DNA of 64,000 nt from Pseudomonadales bacterium. GTDB lineage: Bacteria > Pseudomonadota > Gammaproteobacteria > Pseudomonadales > Ketobacteraceae. Under the pieces are notes generated by a model. It saw only the letters and a list, made by a program, of their open reading frames with translations, ran no database searches and was not told the DNA's origin. The stretch spans positions 1-64,000 of the forward strand of contig NZXG01000040.1 of assembly GCA_002701845.1 (NCBI GenBank). The letters are read 5' to 3'. Shown here one piece after another: positions 41,360-52,200 of the stretch. Every line of letters starts with the position of its first letter. Within the stretch, counting starts at the first letter, position 1. Made by a program: the position numbers and the translations under genes.

Positions 41360-43408
41360 ATGAGAACATGGCGTAAATGGGTGCTGGGGGTGAGCCTGGG
41401 GCTGGTTTTGCTCTGTCTGGGGCTGGTGGCACACGCGGTCTGGCCGTTTTACGGATACCCGGTAACCACGGTGGAGATCCGCCCGCCGGCGCCATTGCCT
41501 TCTGCCCCCGTGCCCGGTTTTGTGGCCGGGGTGGGGGTGCGGGACATTACCCCGCCGGTGGGGATTCCTAAAATGGGCTATTCCGCCTGGGCCCGGGAGG
41601 CCAACGGCTTTCGCACCCGGCTTAAAACCCGGGCGTTTTATCTGCGGGCCGCCGGTGGCCCCCCACTGGTGGTGTTACAGGCGGATCTGCCGGCGGCATC
41701 GCTGATGCTGCAACGGGAGGTGGCGGCGCGGGTGGCCCGCACCACGGATGTGGCGGTGGAGCATCTGAGCCTGCATGTGACTCATACCCACAGCGGCCCT
41801 GGCCAGTATATGTCCAGCGATTTTTACAACAGTTTTGGCTCCAACCGGGCGGGGTTCGATCCCCGGGTGTTTGATTTTCTGGCCAGTCAAATGGCGGCGG
41901 CGGTGGAGGCCGCATACCACCAGCGACGTCCTGCCCGGCTGGCCATCGGCAGCACCGATCTGTACGGGGCCACCCGCAACCGGGCCATGGGTGCCTATGT
42001 GCGTAATCATAATGTCAGCGACAAGCAGACCCATGCCGCTGCGGCCTTGCGGGCGGTGAACCCCCGCATCACCCTGGTGCGGCTGGATGCCCGCACCGAC
42101 AAGGGTGATTATCGGCCCCTGGGCGCGTTTTCCACCTTTGCCATTCACGGCACCGGCATTCCCCCCTTCAGCCGCCCCTATCACGGGGACGTCTGGGCGT
42201 TCTTCGAACGGGAACTGGAGGCCCGCATCCGCGCCCACTACGATCCCCCCTGGACCGTGGCCCACGGCCCGTTTGAAGCCAATCATGGCGACAACAATCC
42301 CAATTTTCGTCACGGCATGCGGGGCGCAATGGAAACCCGTCGCCTGGGGCTGATGCTGGCGGAAAAGGGCTGGGAACTGTTTCGTTCCCTGGATCAGGCG
42401 CTGGTGGATGAGGTTACCCTGGTGGCCGGCCAGCGCGAGCTGGATCTGCTGCAGTTGTCCGCGGAGCGCCGGGATGGCCTGTGTCCACGGGCCATTGCCG
42501 GCACCGCGGTGGTGGGTTCAGCCCAGGACGATGAAGTGTTTCCGATGAGCTATCTGCCCCCGTTTCAGCGGGGCTGGCCGGATTCCGGCGTGGAGGACTG
42601 CCACGGCGCCAAGCGCTGGATGCTGTCGCGGTTGCAGGCCTGGGGCCTGAAGCCCGGCCGTTATCCCCATCGTCTGGCCATCAATGCCTTCCAGATTAAC
42701 GAACTGCTGCTGGTGGGGCTGCCGTTTGAAGTGACCTTCGAGGCGGGCAATCGCATCGCCGCCGCCGTGGAGCAGGCCGCTGTGGCGCGAACTCCGGAGC
42801 ACGTGGTGATCAGCAGTCACAGTAACGGCTTTTTCGGCTATGCGACCACTGCGGAAGAATACGGCGCCCAATGGTATGAGGGCGGGCACACCCTGTATGG
42901 CCCCCAAACCACCCCGTTTCTGGCTCGGGAAGCGGCCCGGGTCGTAAGCGACCTGCTGGCTACCCCGGAGCGCCTGCAACTGCCGGCGCAATGGCGGTTT
43001 CAGTTGCGCACCGCCCGTTATTTCCCCCCGCCGCAACCGGCGGCGGGGCAGCGGCTGCAGATCCAGGCGCCAGCCTTTACCGCGGCCGCCGCTAACCAGG
43101 AACCTTATTGGGAAACCACGCTGTTGGATGTGAACCCCGGTCAGTTACAGTTGCATCGACCGTTGCTGTCTATTGAAGTCAGCGCGGACGGCGAACATTT
43201 CGTGCCGCTGCGGGATGCCCGGGGCGAGCCGGTGGACGACCAGGGCGCGGATCTGCAGCTGATGCATCTGGGCCCGGCGGAGAGCGGTATGGCCCGTTAC
43301 GCTCTACGCTGGTATCACCCACCGGTGGCCACCCCCGGGCAGTGGTTTTGCTTTCGGGTGGCGGCCCGGGATCAGCAGCCGACATTTTATTCCTCCGCTT
43401 TCCGCTGA
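41360..43408 (+). CDS. neutral/alkaline ceramidase-like hydrolase
   Basis: The 682-residue protein starts at ATG 41360. An N-terminal membrane anchor or signal (about 8-30) precedes the PF04734 catalytic domain: GVGVRDITPPVGIPKMGYSA, LHVTHTHSGPGQY (zinc histidines), FSTFAIHGTG and GPFEANHGDNNPN. The C-terminal immunoglobulin-like part is present. Ceramidases of this family cleave the amide of ceramide or N-acyl sphingoid lipids. The protein is probably periplasmic or anchored outside. The stretch after it (43409-43631) shows no feature. Confidence 0.88.
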   Translation: MRTWRKWVLGVSLGLVLLCLGLVAHAVWPFYGYPVTTVEIRPPAPLPSAPVPGFVAGVGVRDITPPVGIPKMGYSAWAREANGFRTRLKTRAFYLRAAGGPPLVVLQADLPAASLMLQREVAARVARTTDVAVEHLSLHVTHTHSGPGQYMSSDFYNSFGSNRAGFDPRVFDFLASQMAAAVEAAYHQRRPARLAIGSTDLYGATRNRAMGAYVRNHNVSDKQTHAAAALRAVNPRITLVRLDARTDKGDYRPLGAFSTFAIHGTGIPPFSRPYHGDVWAFFERELEARIRAHYDPPWTVAHGPFEANHGDNNPNFRHGMRGAMETRRLGLMLAEKGWELFRSLDQALVDEVTLVAGQRELDLLQLSAERRDGLCPRAIAGTAVVGSAQDDEVFPMSYLPPFQRGWPDSGVEDCHGAKRWMLSRLQAWGLKPGRYPHRLAINAFQINELLLVGLPFEVTFEAGNRIAAAVEQAAVARTPEHVVISSHSNGFFGYATTAEEYGAQWYEGGHTLYGPQTTPFLAREAARVVSDLLATPERLQLPAQWRFQLRTARYFPPPQPAAGQRLQIQAPAFTAAAANQEPYWETTLLDVNPGQLQLHRPLLSIEVSADGEHFVPLRDARGEPVDDQGADLQLMHLGPAESGMARYALRWYHPPVATPGQWFCFRVAARDQQPTFYSSAFR

Positions 43409-43631
43409 ACCTGGCCGGGTAATTGTGACTTTGCTGTTCATTACCGGCGGCAAAAATACCCAGGGCGCCAGTGAAGGGGTGATTTCAGCACCGCTTTGCA
43501 TTACAGTGAGTTCGTCTTGCAGTGCTTGAGTCGGCAATCAAAGCCGGCCCCGATTCAGACAATCTCTTTTCGCAGTAGCGCATTCCAACCGGTCGACAGA
43601 TTCGCTCGCAGAGCGGGTCAAGGGGGCATCT

Positions 43632-44168
43632 ATGTCATTATTCGGGAAAGTGGTGGATTTTCTCAGCGGTGGTATCGGCGAAAAAATCGTGGATACGGTA
43701 AAAGATTATTTTCCGCCGAAACTCAGTGAGTCCGAACGTCTGAAACTGGAGGAGGTGATCCGCAAAGCCTCCCGCGAACACGAACTGAAACTGCTGCAGC
43801 TGGCGCAGGAGGAACAGGCCCTGTTTGATCAGCGTATCCGGGAAATGGAAGGCACCGCCAAGGATCTGCAGAAGTTTGGCAAGCTGGGGGAGATCGTGGT
43901 GTTTCTGCGGGGCATGCAACGGCCCATCTGGGGTTTCTTTGTGTTGTATCTGGATTATGCGGTGTTCGTGCAGAACAAGTGGCCCAATGCCGCCACCACC
44001 GAAATCGCCAAAGACGTGGGCCTGGATTTTCAATCCGCGTTCTGGATGATCAATTTCCTGGTACTGGGTTTTCTGTTTGGTGAGCGGGCCATGCGCAATG
44101 TGCTGCCCCTGCTGCAGCGTAAAATGGGCGGCAACAATGACAGCGCGGAATCCGGCGCCAAAGGTTGA
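43632..44168 (+). CDS. holin of the 3TM, gene-transfer-release type
   Basis: The 178-residue protein starts at ATG 43632. An N-terminal amphipathic part and a charged coiled coil (SESERLKLEEVIRKASREHELKLLQ) precede two clear membrane helices (RPIWGFFVLYLDYAVFVQ and SAFWMINFLVLGFLFGERAM). This is the pattern of PF11351 (holin of 3TMs, for gene-transfer release). It would make inner-membrane holes so that a muralytic enzyme can reach the wall. The next gene, 19 bases later, is an amidase, completing a lysis pair. No other phage genes are near. Confidence 0.78.
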   Translation: MSLFGKVVDFLSGGIGEKIVDTVKDYFPPKLSESERLKLEEVIRKASREHELKLLQLAQEEQALFDQRIREMEGTAKDLQKFGKLGEIVVFLRGMQRPIWGFFVLYLDYAVFVQNKWPNAATTEIAKDVGLDFQSAFWMINFLVLGFLFGERAMRNVLPLLQRKMGGNNDSAESGAKG

Positions 44169-44187
44169 ATAAACGGGGGAATGTGCC

Positions 44188-45033
44188 ATGGGTTTTTCAA
44201 TTGCTGATGACGGCCTGCTGCAGGGGGACAAAGTCACTCACGAGCTGGTGACCGGTAAGGATTCCGGCAATTTCGAGCCGGGTCAGCTGGATATGATTGT
44301 GATGCATTACACGGCGGGGACCACCCTGTCGGGCGCGGTCAGTCATCTGGCCAAGCCCCACGTGAAAGCCTCGGCGCACCTGGTGCTGGGGCGGGACGGT
44401 AGCATCGTGCAGATGATTCCGCTCAACCGCAAGGCCTGGCACGCGGGCCGCAGTGAATACGCCAATCGCACCGGCATCAATCAATACAGTATCGGTATCG
44501 AGATGGTGAACGCCGGGCCCTTAAAGCGCGCCGGCAGTCACTTCGTGTCGCTTTATGGCGGCCGCTTCGATGAAGAAGAGGTGATGGAGGCGGTGCATCG
44601 CAATGAAAGTGGCGCCCGCCACTGGCATATTTATACCGAGGCCCAGATTATGTGTGCCTTCGAACTCTGTGGCGCTTTGGTGGAACGCTTTAATATTCAG
44701 TATATCGTGGGGCACGAAGAGGTGGCGCCCCAGCGCAAGACCGATCCCGGCCCGGCGTTTCCCCTGGATACCCTGCGGGACCAATTGTTGCTGAGTCGCT
44801 CCGAGAACCTGCCATTGACGCCGGTGGTGGAGCTGGCGCCGCCCGCCACCCGCCAGGCCCGGGTCAGCGCCTCTCGTCTCAATATCCGGGAACTGCCTTC
44901 CCTCAATGCGAAAACAGTGCGCGATCCCTTGCCCCATGGCACCCGGGTGACGGTGTTGAAACAGGAGCAGGGCTGGGCCAAGGTGCGGCTGGAACAGGAA
45001 GGCTGGGTAAAAGAGGATTATCTGGAAGGATAG
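44188..45033 (+). CDS. N-acetylmuramoyl-L-alanine amidase with SH3 domain
   Basis: The 281-residue protein starts at ATG 44188 and has no signal peptide. The amidase_2 domain (about 30-200) has MIVMHYTAGTTL (first zinc His), KASAHLVLGRDGSI, NRKAWHAGRSEYANRTGINQYSIGIE and VGHEEVAPQRKTDPGPAF (third ligand). The C-terminal SH3b (about 225-281) starts ARVSASRLNIRELP. It cleaves the lactyl-amide bond of peptidoglycan. Absence of a signal fits release through the neighbouring holin, as for phage endolysins. Confidence 0.92.
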   Translation: MGFSIADDGLLQGDKVTHELVTGKDSGNFEPGQLDMIVMHYTAGTTLSGAVSHLAKPHVKASAHLVLGRDGSIVQMIPLNRKAWHAGRSEYANRTGINQYSIGIEMVNAGPLKRAGSHFVSLYGGRFDEEEVMEAVHRNESGARHWHIYTEAQIMCAFELCGALVERFNIQYIVGHEEVAPQRKTDPGPAFPLDTLRDQLLLSRSENLPLTPVVELAPPATRQARVSASRLNIRELPSLNAKTVRDPLPHGTRVTVLKQEQGWAKVRLEQEGWVKEDYLEG

Positions 45034-45097
45034 TTCCGGTTTGCCGGCGCCCACAGCCTGAGCGGGTGGCCCGTTGCGGCAGCCACCCGCGCTGGCG

Positions 45098-45622
45098 CTA
45101 CTGGCTGCCCGCTTTGCTTTCGCCGGCAGCCATCAAAACGTCATGATACAGCTTGGGGTTCAGCTTGAAGTTGGTGGTGAGCACCAGACGGTCCAGGTAA
45201 GGCCGGACGCTGCGAATCAGCCCACGCTCCTTGGCCAGCAGAAAAATGCCCAGCATGCCGGTGATGCGAATCCCCTGTTGGCGGGCCTCCCAGCGGCCGT
45301 CCTTCTCGTCGATAATCAGCAGGTCGGCGTTTTTTTCCAGGGCCAGGGCAATGGCTTCGGATTCTCCCGCGTGCAACGGGCGACCAAAACCCTGCATGAC
45401 TTTTGCCAGATTTTTTACCGGCTCGGTCTTGATCCAGGGATAGGTTTTCACCTCGATGGCACCGGGAATATGATCGCCTTTGCGGATCAGCTCCTGATAC
45501 ACCGCCTCCGGAATATAGATCACCTGAAACAAGGACTCCAACAGATGCAGGGCCCGCAACCGGGACAGATAAATAATAGCGGTGGTATCGCTGATGACGA
45601 TCTTGTTGTTACCGCGTCCCAT
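45098..45622 (-). CDS. PIN-domain toxin (DUF3368 type)
   Basis: The 174-residue protein has the PIN acid pattern: VISDTTAIIYLSRL (first Asp), LHAGESEAIALALE (Glu) and ADLLIIDEKDGRWEA (Asp pair), ending GIRITGMLGIFLLAK. PIN nucleases cut RNA, and this DUF3368 type pairs with UPF0175 antitoxins. It begins two bases after the antitoxin stop, on the same strand, so the pair is one operon. Confidence 0.9.
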   Translation of the reverse strand: MGRGNNKIVISDTTAIIYLSRLRALHLLESLFQVIYIPEAVYQELIRKGDHIPGAIEVKTYPWIKTEPVKNLAKVMQGFGRPLHAGESEAIALALEKNADLLIIDEKDGRWEARQQGIRITGMLGIFLLAKERGLIRSVRPYLDRLVLTTNFKLNPKLYHDVLMAAGESKAGSQ

Positions 45623-45623
45623 G

Positions 45624-45860
45624 TCAGAAGTCCTTCAGGTTGTCGATGTCCTGCAACAGATCATCGCTGTCGTAATTGACGGTGTGACCGTACTTGTTCA
45701 CCACCCCATGAAACTCCATTTCCGACAGCCCCAGCATTTCGCCGCCTTCCACGCCATTGATGCGTTGTAATTTATAAAGCGAAACCGCCAGTATTTCGGT
45801 GAGCTCCTGGCGGGAATAACCGCAGCGCTCGGCAATGTCGTCGGGTATCCGGATATCCAT
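45624..45860 (-). CDS. UPF0175 antitoxin
   Basis: The 78-residue protein starts at ATG 45860. MDIRIPDDIAERCGYSRQELTEILAVSLYK is the UPF0175 opening, followed by ISRx-like GGEMLGLSEMEFHGVVNKYG, a helix-turn-helix of the antitoxin kind. It precedes the PIN gene and should neutralise it and repress the pair. Confidence 0.9.
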   Translation of the reverse strand: MDIRIPDDIAERCGYSRQELTEILAVSLYKLQRINGVEGGEMLGLSEMEFHGVVNKYGHTVNYDSDDLLQDIDNLKDF

Positions 45861-46028
45861 GGCAAGGCCCCCTGTAATAATGGGTATATCGATACGAAGC
45901 TGTTGCTCATTATGCGCCGGCCTGAGGAACTTTGCGATGCCACCGGTCAGCCAGGGCGCTCTGCACAGCAGGATTCAAGGATCGTGCCAGCCCCAATAAA
46001 TGGCGTGGGTGGCAGTGGCCTGGGCATA

Positions 46029-46091
46029 GTGACACGTTGTGGCCTGGTGGTGGCATGTCACTGCAGGCGCTCCTTGCAAAAAAGTGACACG
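46029..46091 (+). promoter_or_regulatory. three GTGACAYG boxes, enhancer-binding-protein site candidate
   Basis: GTGACACG (46029-46036), CATGTCAC (46054-46061, inverted copy) and GTGACACG (46084-46091) lie 80-140 bases upstream of a sigma-54 promoter. Two dyads can form around the central copy. This is the usual distance for an NtrC-type activator such as PrsR. Confidence 0.6.
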
Positions 46092-46169
46092 AAGCCTGGC
46101 CGTTGCAGGCTGCTGTTACCCCTCATTGTGGCAAAGTACCGTTCCCCGTCCGCAGCAATCACAGTGGGT

Positions 46170-46186
46170 CTGGCATTGCTATTGCG
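46170..46186 (+). promoter_or_regulatory. sigma-54 (-24/-12) promoter of PEP-CTERM gene
   Basis: C-TGGCAT (46171-46176), five bases, TTGC (46182-46185): GG and GC are 12 positions apart, matching the RpoN consensus. The ATG of the PEP-CTERM gene is 52 bases downstream with GGGGAAGGA before it. Confidence 0.75.
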
Positions 46187-46236
46187 ATAACTCTGGTAAA
46201 GCGATCCCACATTGGGAATCACACAGGGGAAGGATA

Positions 46237-46800
46237 ATGACGATTCGATTGGCACTGACACTGATAGCGGGAATGGCGGGCTGGTTACTGACGACTCAGG
46301 CCCAGGCCACCCCCATAGGCTACGAGTTCTACCAGGGGGGCTATGCCGGAGGCGCCTATGTCAGCGGCTTTTTCCTGGGGGAGGACCTGGATGGCAATGG
46401 CCAGCGGGCGGCGCACCGGGGCGAGGTCAGTGGCTTCCGGATGCTGTTCAGCGGCTTTGACGGGGAGATGGCCTGGTCCCTGGGACAAACCGATCTGCTG
46501 GGGTTGGTTTACGACCTTAACGGCGGGCCTCTTGGCGATGGCTTTCGCGGTCGGGGCGAGGGGATTCTCGCCTGGGGGGAAACGGGGTTCGGCGCCGGAG
46601 TGGGGCCCCTGGGGCTGATTTGTGCCTTGCAGTTGGCCTGTGGCGTGGTGGCTCAATCCGGTGAGCTGCTGCTCAGTCACGAGCTGGTCCATGTGCAGCA
46701 GTCCGGGCATTATGTCGCGGTGGCCGAGCCCGGCCCCCTGGGCCTGATCCTGATGGGGGCGGTGGCGCTGGTGCTGGCCCGCCGCCGCCTGGGTCACTGA
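46237..46800 (+). CDS. PEP-CTERM sorting-signal surface protein
   Basis: The 187-residue protein starts at ATG 46237 with a strong SD. A signal peptide MTIRLALTLIAGMAGWLLTTQAQA is followed by a glycine-rich domain with an acidic loop (LGEDLDGNGQRA). It has the C-terminal tag VAEPGPLGLILMGAVALVLA followed by RRRLGH: the EP(G) motif, one membrane helix and a basic end. It is thus a predicted substrate of exosortase A (62240-63757) and would be processed at the cell surface or bound to exopolysaccharide. The only PEP-CTERM gene in the window, it has its own sigma-54 control. Confidence 0.88.
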   Translation: MTIRLALTLIAGMAGWLLTTQAQATPIGYEFYQGGYAGGAYVSGFFLGEDLDGNGQRAAHRGEVSGFRMLFSGFDGEMAWSLGQTDLLGLVYDLNGGPLGDGFRGRGEGILAWGETGFGAGVGPLGLICALQLACGVVAQSGELLLSHELVHVQQSGHYVAVAEPGPLGLILMGAVALVLARRRLGH

Positions 46801-46970
46801 TTGCCGGGTTCCGGATCGCTGGCCCTTGAAACCGGGGCCAGTGCTACCCCGCCACCGGGCTGGCAAAGAATAAGCATCTGAATCAATTCTGGTTTTTTCG
46901 GTCTCTTGCATTAGAATGAGGGCATAACGCCCGCCACCCGTAAAATCAGAGCGAATTTCAGCACAACATT

Positions 46971-49214
46971 ATGACCCAACCCGTGGATTTTGAAGGCATC
47001 GAACGCCTTCCCCTCAAAGAGTACACCGAACGCGCCTATCTCGATTATTCCATGTACGTGATCCTGGACCGGGCCCTGCCCAGTCTGGGGGACGGCCTGA
47101 AACCGGTGCAGCGGCGCATCATTTATGCCATGTCGGAGCTGGGGCTCAAGGCCTCGTCCAAGCACAAAAAGTCCGCCCGTACCGTGGGGGATGTGCTGGG
47201 TAAATACCACCCCCATGGTGACAGCGCCTGTTACGAAGCCATGGTGCTGATGGCGCAATCCTTCTCCTATCGCTACCCCCTGGTGGACGGACAGGGCAAC
47301 TGGGGCTCACCGGACGACCCCAAATCCTTTGCCGCCATGCGTTACACCGAGTCCCGTCTGGCCCCCTATGCCGATGTGCTGCTGGGGGAACTGGGTCAGG
47401 GCACGGTGGAGTGGCAGCCCAACTTTGACGGCTCCTTGGAGGAGCCCGCCATATTGCCGGCGCGGCTGCCCAATGTGCTGTTGAACGGCGCCATGGGCAT
47501 CGCCGTGGGCATGTCCACGGATATTCCGCCCCATAACCTGCGGGAGGTGGGCGAGGCCTGTATCAAGCTGCTGGAGGATCCGGGCTGCTCGGTGGACGAT
47601 CTGTGCGACATCATTCAGGGTCCGGACTTTCCCACCCAGGCAGAGCTCATCACCCCCCGCAACGACATCATAAAAATGTATGTCAGCGGTCGCGGTTCCC
47701 TGCGCATGCGCGCCCGCTATCTGCAAGAGGATGGTGACGTGATTATCACGGCGCTGCCCCATCAGGTGTCCGGCAGCAAGGTGCTGGAGCAGATCGCCGA
47801 CCAGATGAACAAGAAGAAACTGCCCATGGTGAGCGATCTGCGGGACGAGTCGGATCATGAAAATCCCACCCGGCTGGTGATTACCCCCCGTTCCAATCGG
47901 GTGGATATCGAGCAGCTGATGGGGCACCTGTTTGCCACCACCGATCTGGAGCGCACCTATCGCGTTAATCTGAATGTGATCGGCAACGATGGCCGCCCCG
48001 GGGTCAAAGGCCTGCACGATCTGCTCAGTGAGTGGTTGGAGTTCCGTATCACCACGGTACGCCGCCGCCTGCAGTATCGGTTGGATAAAGTGCTGGACCG
48101 GCTGCATATCCTGGAAGGTTTGTTAATTGCCTATCTGAACATTGATGAGGTGATTCACATCATCCGCACCGAGGACGAGCCCAAGCCGGTGATGATGGAG
48201 CGCTTCGGGATTACCGATGTGCAGGCCGAGGCGATACTCAATATCCGCCTGCGCAATCTGGCCAAGCTGGAAGAATTCAAGATTCGTGGCGAACAGGACG
48301 AACTGGAGCAGGAGCGCAAGTCCCTGGAGGCCATTCTCAACTCCAACGCCAAGTTGAAAAAACTCATCGTGGAGGAAATCCGCGAGGACATGGACAAGTT
48401 CGGCGATGACCGCCGCTCCCCCATTGTCATGCGGGACGAGGCCAAAGCCCTGGATGAAACCGAACTGGTGTCCGCCGATCCGGTGACCGTGGTGCTGTCG
48501 AAAAAAGGCTGGGTGCGGGCGGCCAAGGGCCACGATATCGATGCCGCCGGCCTCAGTTACAAAGCCGGCGATGAATACCTTGCTGCGGCCCCCGGCAAGT
48601 CCAATCAAAACGCTATTTTCATTGACAGCACCGGCCGCAGTTACGCCCTGCCGGCCCACACCCTGCCTTCGGCCCGGGGCCAGGGGGAACCGTTATCCGC
48701 GCGCTTGTCACCGCCGTCCGGCGCCACCTTCGACGCGGTGCTGATGGGGGCCGACAGTCAGCGCTACCTCATTGCCAGCGACGCCGGTTATGGCTTTATC
48801 GGTACCCTGGGGGATGCCCAGACCCGCAACAAGAACGGCAAGGCCTATATCAACCTGCCCAAAGGCAGCCGGGTGTTACCGCCGGCGCCGGTGACCGATG
48901 CCGACAATCAGTATGTGGTGGCGGTGACCAACGAAGGCCGTATGCTGATGTTCCCGGTGGCGGAGTTGCCGGAACTGGCCAAGGGCAAGGGCAATAAGAT
49001 CATCAGTATTCCCGCCGCCCGGGCCGCCAGTCGCGAAGAAATCGTGGTGGGCATGGCGGTGCTGGGGCAGCAGAATCAATTGAAGATTTTTGCCGGCAAG
49101 CGCCATCTGGGGCTGAAATTCAGCGACCTGGAACACTACCTGGGGGAGCGGGGCCGGCGTGGCAACAAACTGCCCCGGGGCTTCCAGAAAGTGGATGCCA
49201 TTTCGGTGGAGTAA
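46971..49214 (+). CDS. parC: DNA topoisomerase IV subunit A
   Basis: The 747-residue protein begins [30 protein letters not shown], which fits ParC rather than Gyr[21 protein letters not shown] and [16 protein letters not shown] form the DNA gate, with Ser (about 85) and Glu (about 89) at the positions that change in quinolone resistance, here the sensitive residues. The active-site Tyr lies in AMRYTESRL (about 125). The C-terminal beta-pinwheel is shorter than in GyrA. With ParE it separates linked daughter chromosomes. parE is outside the window. Confidence 0.96.
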   Translation: MTQPVDFEGIERLPLKEYTERAYLDYSMYVILDRALPSLGDGLKPVQRRIIYAMSELGLKASSKHKKSARTVGDVLGKYHPHGDSACYEAMVLMAQSFSYRYPLVDGQGNWGSPDDPKSFAAMRYTESRLAPYADVLLGELGQGTVEWQPNFDGSLEEPAILPARLPNVLLNGAMGIAVGMSTDIPPHNLREVGEACIKLLEDPGCSVDDLCDIIQGPDFPTQAELITPRNDIIKMYVSGRGSLRMRARYLQEDGDVIITALPHQVSGSKVLEQIADQMNKKKLPMVSDLRDESDHENPTRLVITPRSNRVDIEQLMGHLFATTDLERTYRVNLNVIGNDGRPGVKGLHDLLSEWLEFRITTVRRRLQYRLDKVLDRLHILEGLLIAYLNIDEVIHIIRTEDEPKPVMMERFGITDVQAEAILNIRLRNLAKLEEFKIRGEQDELEQERKSLEAILNSNAKLKKLIVEEIREDMDKFGDDRRSPIVMRDEAKALDETELVSADPVTVVLSKKGWVRAAKGHDIDAAGLSYKAGDEYLAAAPGKSNQNAIFIDSTGRSYALPAHTLPSARGQGEPLSARLSPPSGATFDAVLMGADSQRYLIASDAGYGFIGTLGDAQTRNKNGKAYINLPKGSRVLPPAPVTDADNQYVVAVTNEGRMLMFPVAELPELAKGKGNKIISIPAARAASREEIVVGMAVLGQQNQLKIFAGKRHLGLKFSDLEHYLGERGRRGNKLPRGFQKVDAISVE

Positions 49215-49298
49215 CACCAACCTGAACACCCGGGGTTCCGGCTAGCGAACAGCGGTCTCTGAGCTAGACTGAAGACTATTGCTGGCGCTGGCCCCCGG

Positions 49299-52200
49299 GT
49301 GTTCGATCACTTGTTCTCACTGTTTTCCTATCCCCATGATTCCCTTCTGATTTATGGCAGTTTCGACCCCTGGCTGGTGGTGCTGTCCATAATGATCGCC
49401 GTGTTCACCTCCGCCATGGCCCTGTCTATGGCCAGTCAGGCGCGCCACTCCCGGGCCCGCCCGTTCCGGACCATCACCCTGTTGGCGGGCAGTATTGCCC
49501 TGGGGGGCGGAGTCTGGTCCATGCATTTTATCGGTATGCTGGCGTTCAGCCTCTGCACCCCCGTGACCTATGCGCCCGGTCTCACCCTGATCTCCATGCT
49601 GCCCAGCGTGGCGGCCTCCGGAGTGGCCCTGCATCTAAACAGCAAGGCCACCGTCAGCTGCCGGGAGCTATTGATCGGGGGTGTGCTGATGGGAGCCGGC
49701 ATCGGTTCCATGCATTATATCGGTATGGCGGGGATGGTGATGGCGCCGGCTCTGCGCTATGACCCCTGGATCTTTGCCTTGTCCATCCTGGTGGCCGTGG
49801 TGTTGTCAGTGGCCGCCCTGTGGTTGCGTATCGGCGTGCGCCGGTTTCACGCAGTGGCCACCTGGCCACCCCTGGGGGACCTGGCCGGTGGCGTGGGCAT
49901 GGGCCTGGCCATTGCCACCATGCATTATGTGGGAATGGCGGCGGCCCGGTTCGTGCCACCGGCGGGGTTTCAGCCGAATCCCGATGCCGCCAGCCTGTCC
50001 ACCCTGTTGGCCATCGGCGTGTCCGCGACTACGGTAGTGATTACCTGTGTGGTGGTGGCGGTGACTCTGCTGCTGCGTTACCGGCGTCTGTCGCTGCGGG
50101 CCCGGGCCAATGAGCAGCGGCTGCTGGGCATTCTGCAGACAGCGGTGGATGGTATTATCACCATCAACCACCGGGGCATCATTCTGGCGGTGAACGAGGC
50201 CACGGAATCCATTCTGGGTTGGCGGCAGGAGGAACTGTTGCAACAGAACATCCGCATGCTGATGCCGGAACCGGTGCGCAGCGAACACGATGGCTATCTG
50301 CAGAATTACATGCGTACAGGGATTGCCCATATTATCGGTCAGGGCCGGCAGGTGGAGGCTTTGCACAAGCACGGTGAACGGATTCCGGTGCGGCTGGCCA
50401 TCGGCCATGTGCAATTGCCTGACGAAGATCTGTTCGTGGGATTTATTACCGACCTGCGCGAGCAGACCAAGATGGAAAATGAACTCAAGGCCAACGAGGC
50501 CCGGTTCCGCTCCCTGATTGGCAATATCCCCGGTGCCGCCTATCGCTGCCATTGCAACGAGTCCTGGGACATGGTGTTTATCAGTGACGCGGTGGAAGCC
50601 ATAACCGGATACCCTGCGGCGGATTTTATGTTGCCTGATCCCAAGGTCAGCTTCGCGGATCTGATTCTGGCGGAAGATCAGGTTTCCGCCCGCCGTCTGG
50701 CCCAGCGACCCAAAGCGTTTGAGTACCAGTACCGTATCCGCCACCGGGATGGCTCTGTGCGCTGGCTGCAGGACAATGGCGATTGTCAGGTGGATGCGGA
50801 TGGCAATATCGTCTGGATCGACGGCTTTATGATGGACATCACCAAGCGCAAACAACTGGATATCGAACTGGTGAACGCCAAAGTGAATGCGGAGCAGGCG
50901 GCCATGAGTCGCAGCGCATTTCTGGCCAACATGAGCCACGAAATTCGTACGCCCATGAACGCCATCATCGGGTTCAGCGATATTCTGATGAATACCCCAC
51001 TGGACCGGGAGCAAACCGAATATTTGCATTCCCTGCATAACGCCGCCCGTTCATTGCTGCATTTGCTCAATGATGTGCTGGATATGGCAAAGCTGGAAAA
51101 GGGTAAGGTGGAACTGGAGTGGGTGGACTTTTCGTTGGCGCAGCTGGTGGATTCCGTGATATCCACACTTTGGCTGCAGGCGCGCCAGAAGGGGCTGGAA
51201 CTGGCGGTACAGATCAGCCCGCAGCTGGCGCCCTATTATCTGGGTGCCCCGGACCGGCTACGCCAGGTCCTGACCAACCTGGTGGGTAATGCCATCAAGT
51301 TTACCGCCCAGGGCAAAGTGGCGCTGGAAGTGTATCCCGCCGCAGATGATGAAGTCGGTTTTCGCATCAGCGATACCGGTATCGGTATTGAGCCGGACCG
51401 GTTGCAGGCCATCTTTGAGCCCTTCACCCAGGCGGACCTGTCCATGAACCGGCGCTTTGGGGGCACTGGTTTGGGTACCACCATCAGTCGTCAGCTGGTG
51501 GAGTTGATGGGCGGTAAAATCAGTGTTCGCAGCGAGCCCGGGCAGGGCAGTTGCTTTCAGTTTCAGGTGCCGCTTGCTCACGGAAAGCCGGTGGAGGAGA
51601 CCTGTCGGCAAACGCTGGTGGCACTGCCGCCCCTCAGTGTGCTGGTGGCCGATGATGTGCAACAAAACCGGGATCTGGTGAAAATCCGTCTGCAGCAGTC
51701 GGGGCATACGGTCACCTGTGTGGGCGATGGCGCGGCGGCCGTCAAGGAAGCGGTCCGGGGCCACTATGATCTGGTGCTGATGGATATTCAGATGCCGCTG
51801 ATGGACGGTCTGGCCGCCAGTGAGGCGATCCGCCGCCAGCGGGCGGAACAGGGGCTGTTGCCGCTGCCGGTGATTGCCATGACAGCCGGCGTAATGGAAC
51901 AGGAGCGCGAGGCGGCATTGGCCGCCGGCATGACCGGGTTTTGTGCCAAACCGGTGGAGTTTCACAGGCTCACCGCCGAAATGGCCAGGGTGCTGGCCTT
52001 ACCAATGGAATCAGCGACCGAAGAACCCGCCTCCGCTGACGCCGGTGGCGGGTCATTTGACATGACCAAAGGCGCGGCAATGTGGGGGGACAGCCAACTG
52101 TACCTGGAGGAGCTGCGGCGCTTTTGCCGTGGCCTGGAGCAGCAGCTGCAGGAGTCGCAAAATGCCCTGGAACTGGCGGATTTTGCCGGTCTGGCTGCTG

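Larger units (their letters stand above)
45861..46236. other. regulatory region before the PEP-CTERM gene
   Basis: There is no gene in these 376 bases. They contain the antitoxin promoter side and, on the + strand, three GTGACAYG-type boxes and a sigma-54 promoter, annotated separately. Confidence 0.5.

Noticed and set aside
43632-45033. complete prophage
   Set aside because: Only lysis-type genes are present; flanking genes are ceramidase and a toxin-antitoxin pair.
46054-46068. second sigma-54 promoter at TGGCATGTCACTGCA
   Set aside because: The GG to GC spacing is one base short; the site at 46171 has the correct spacing.
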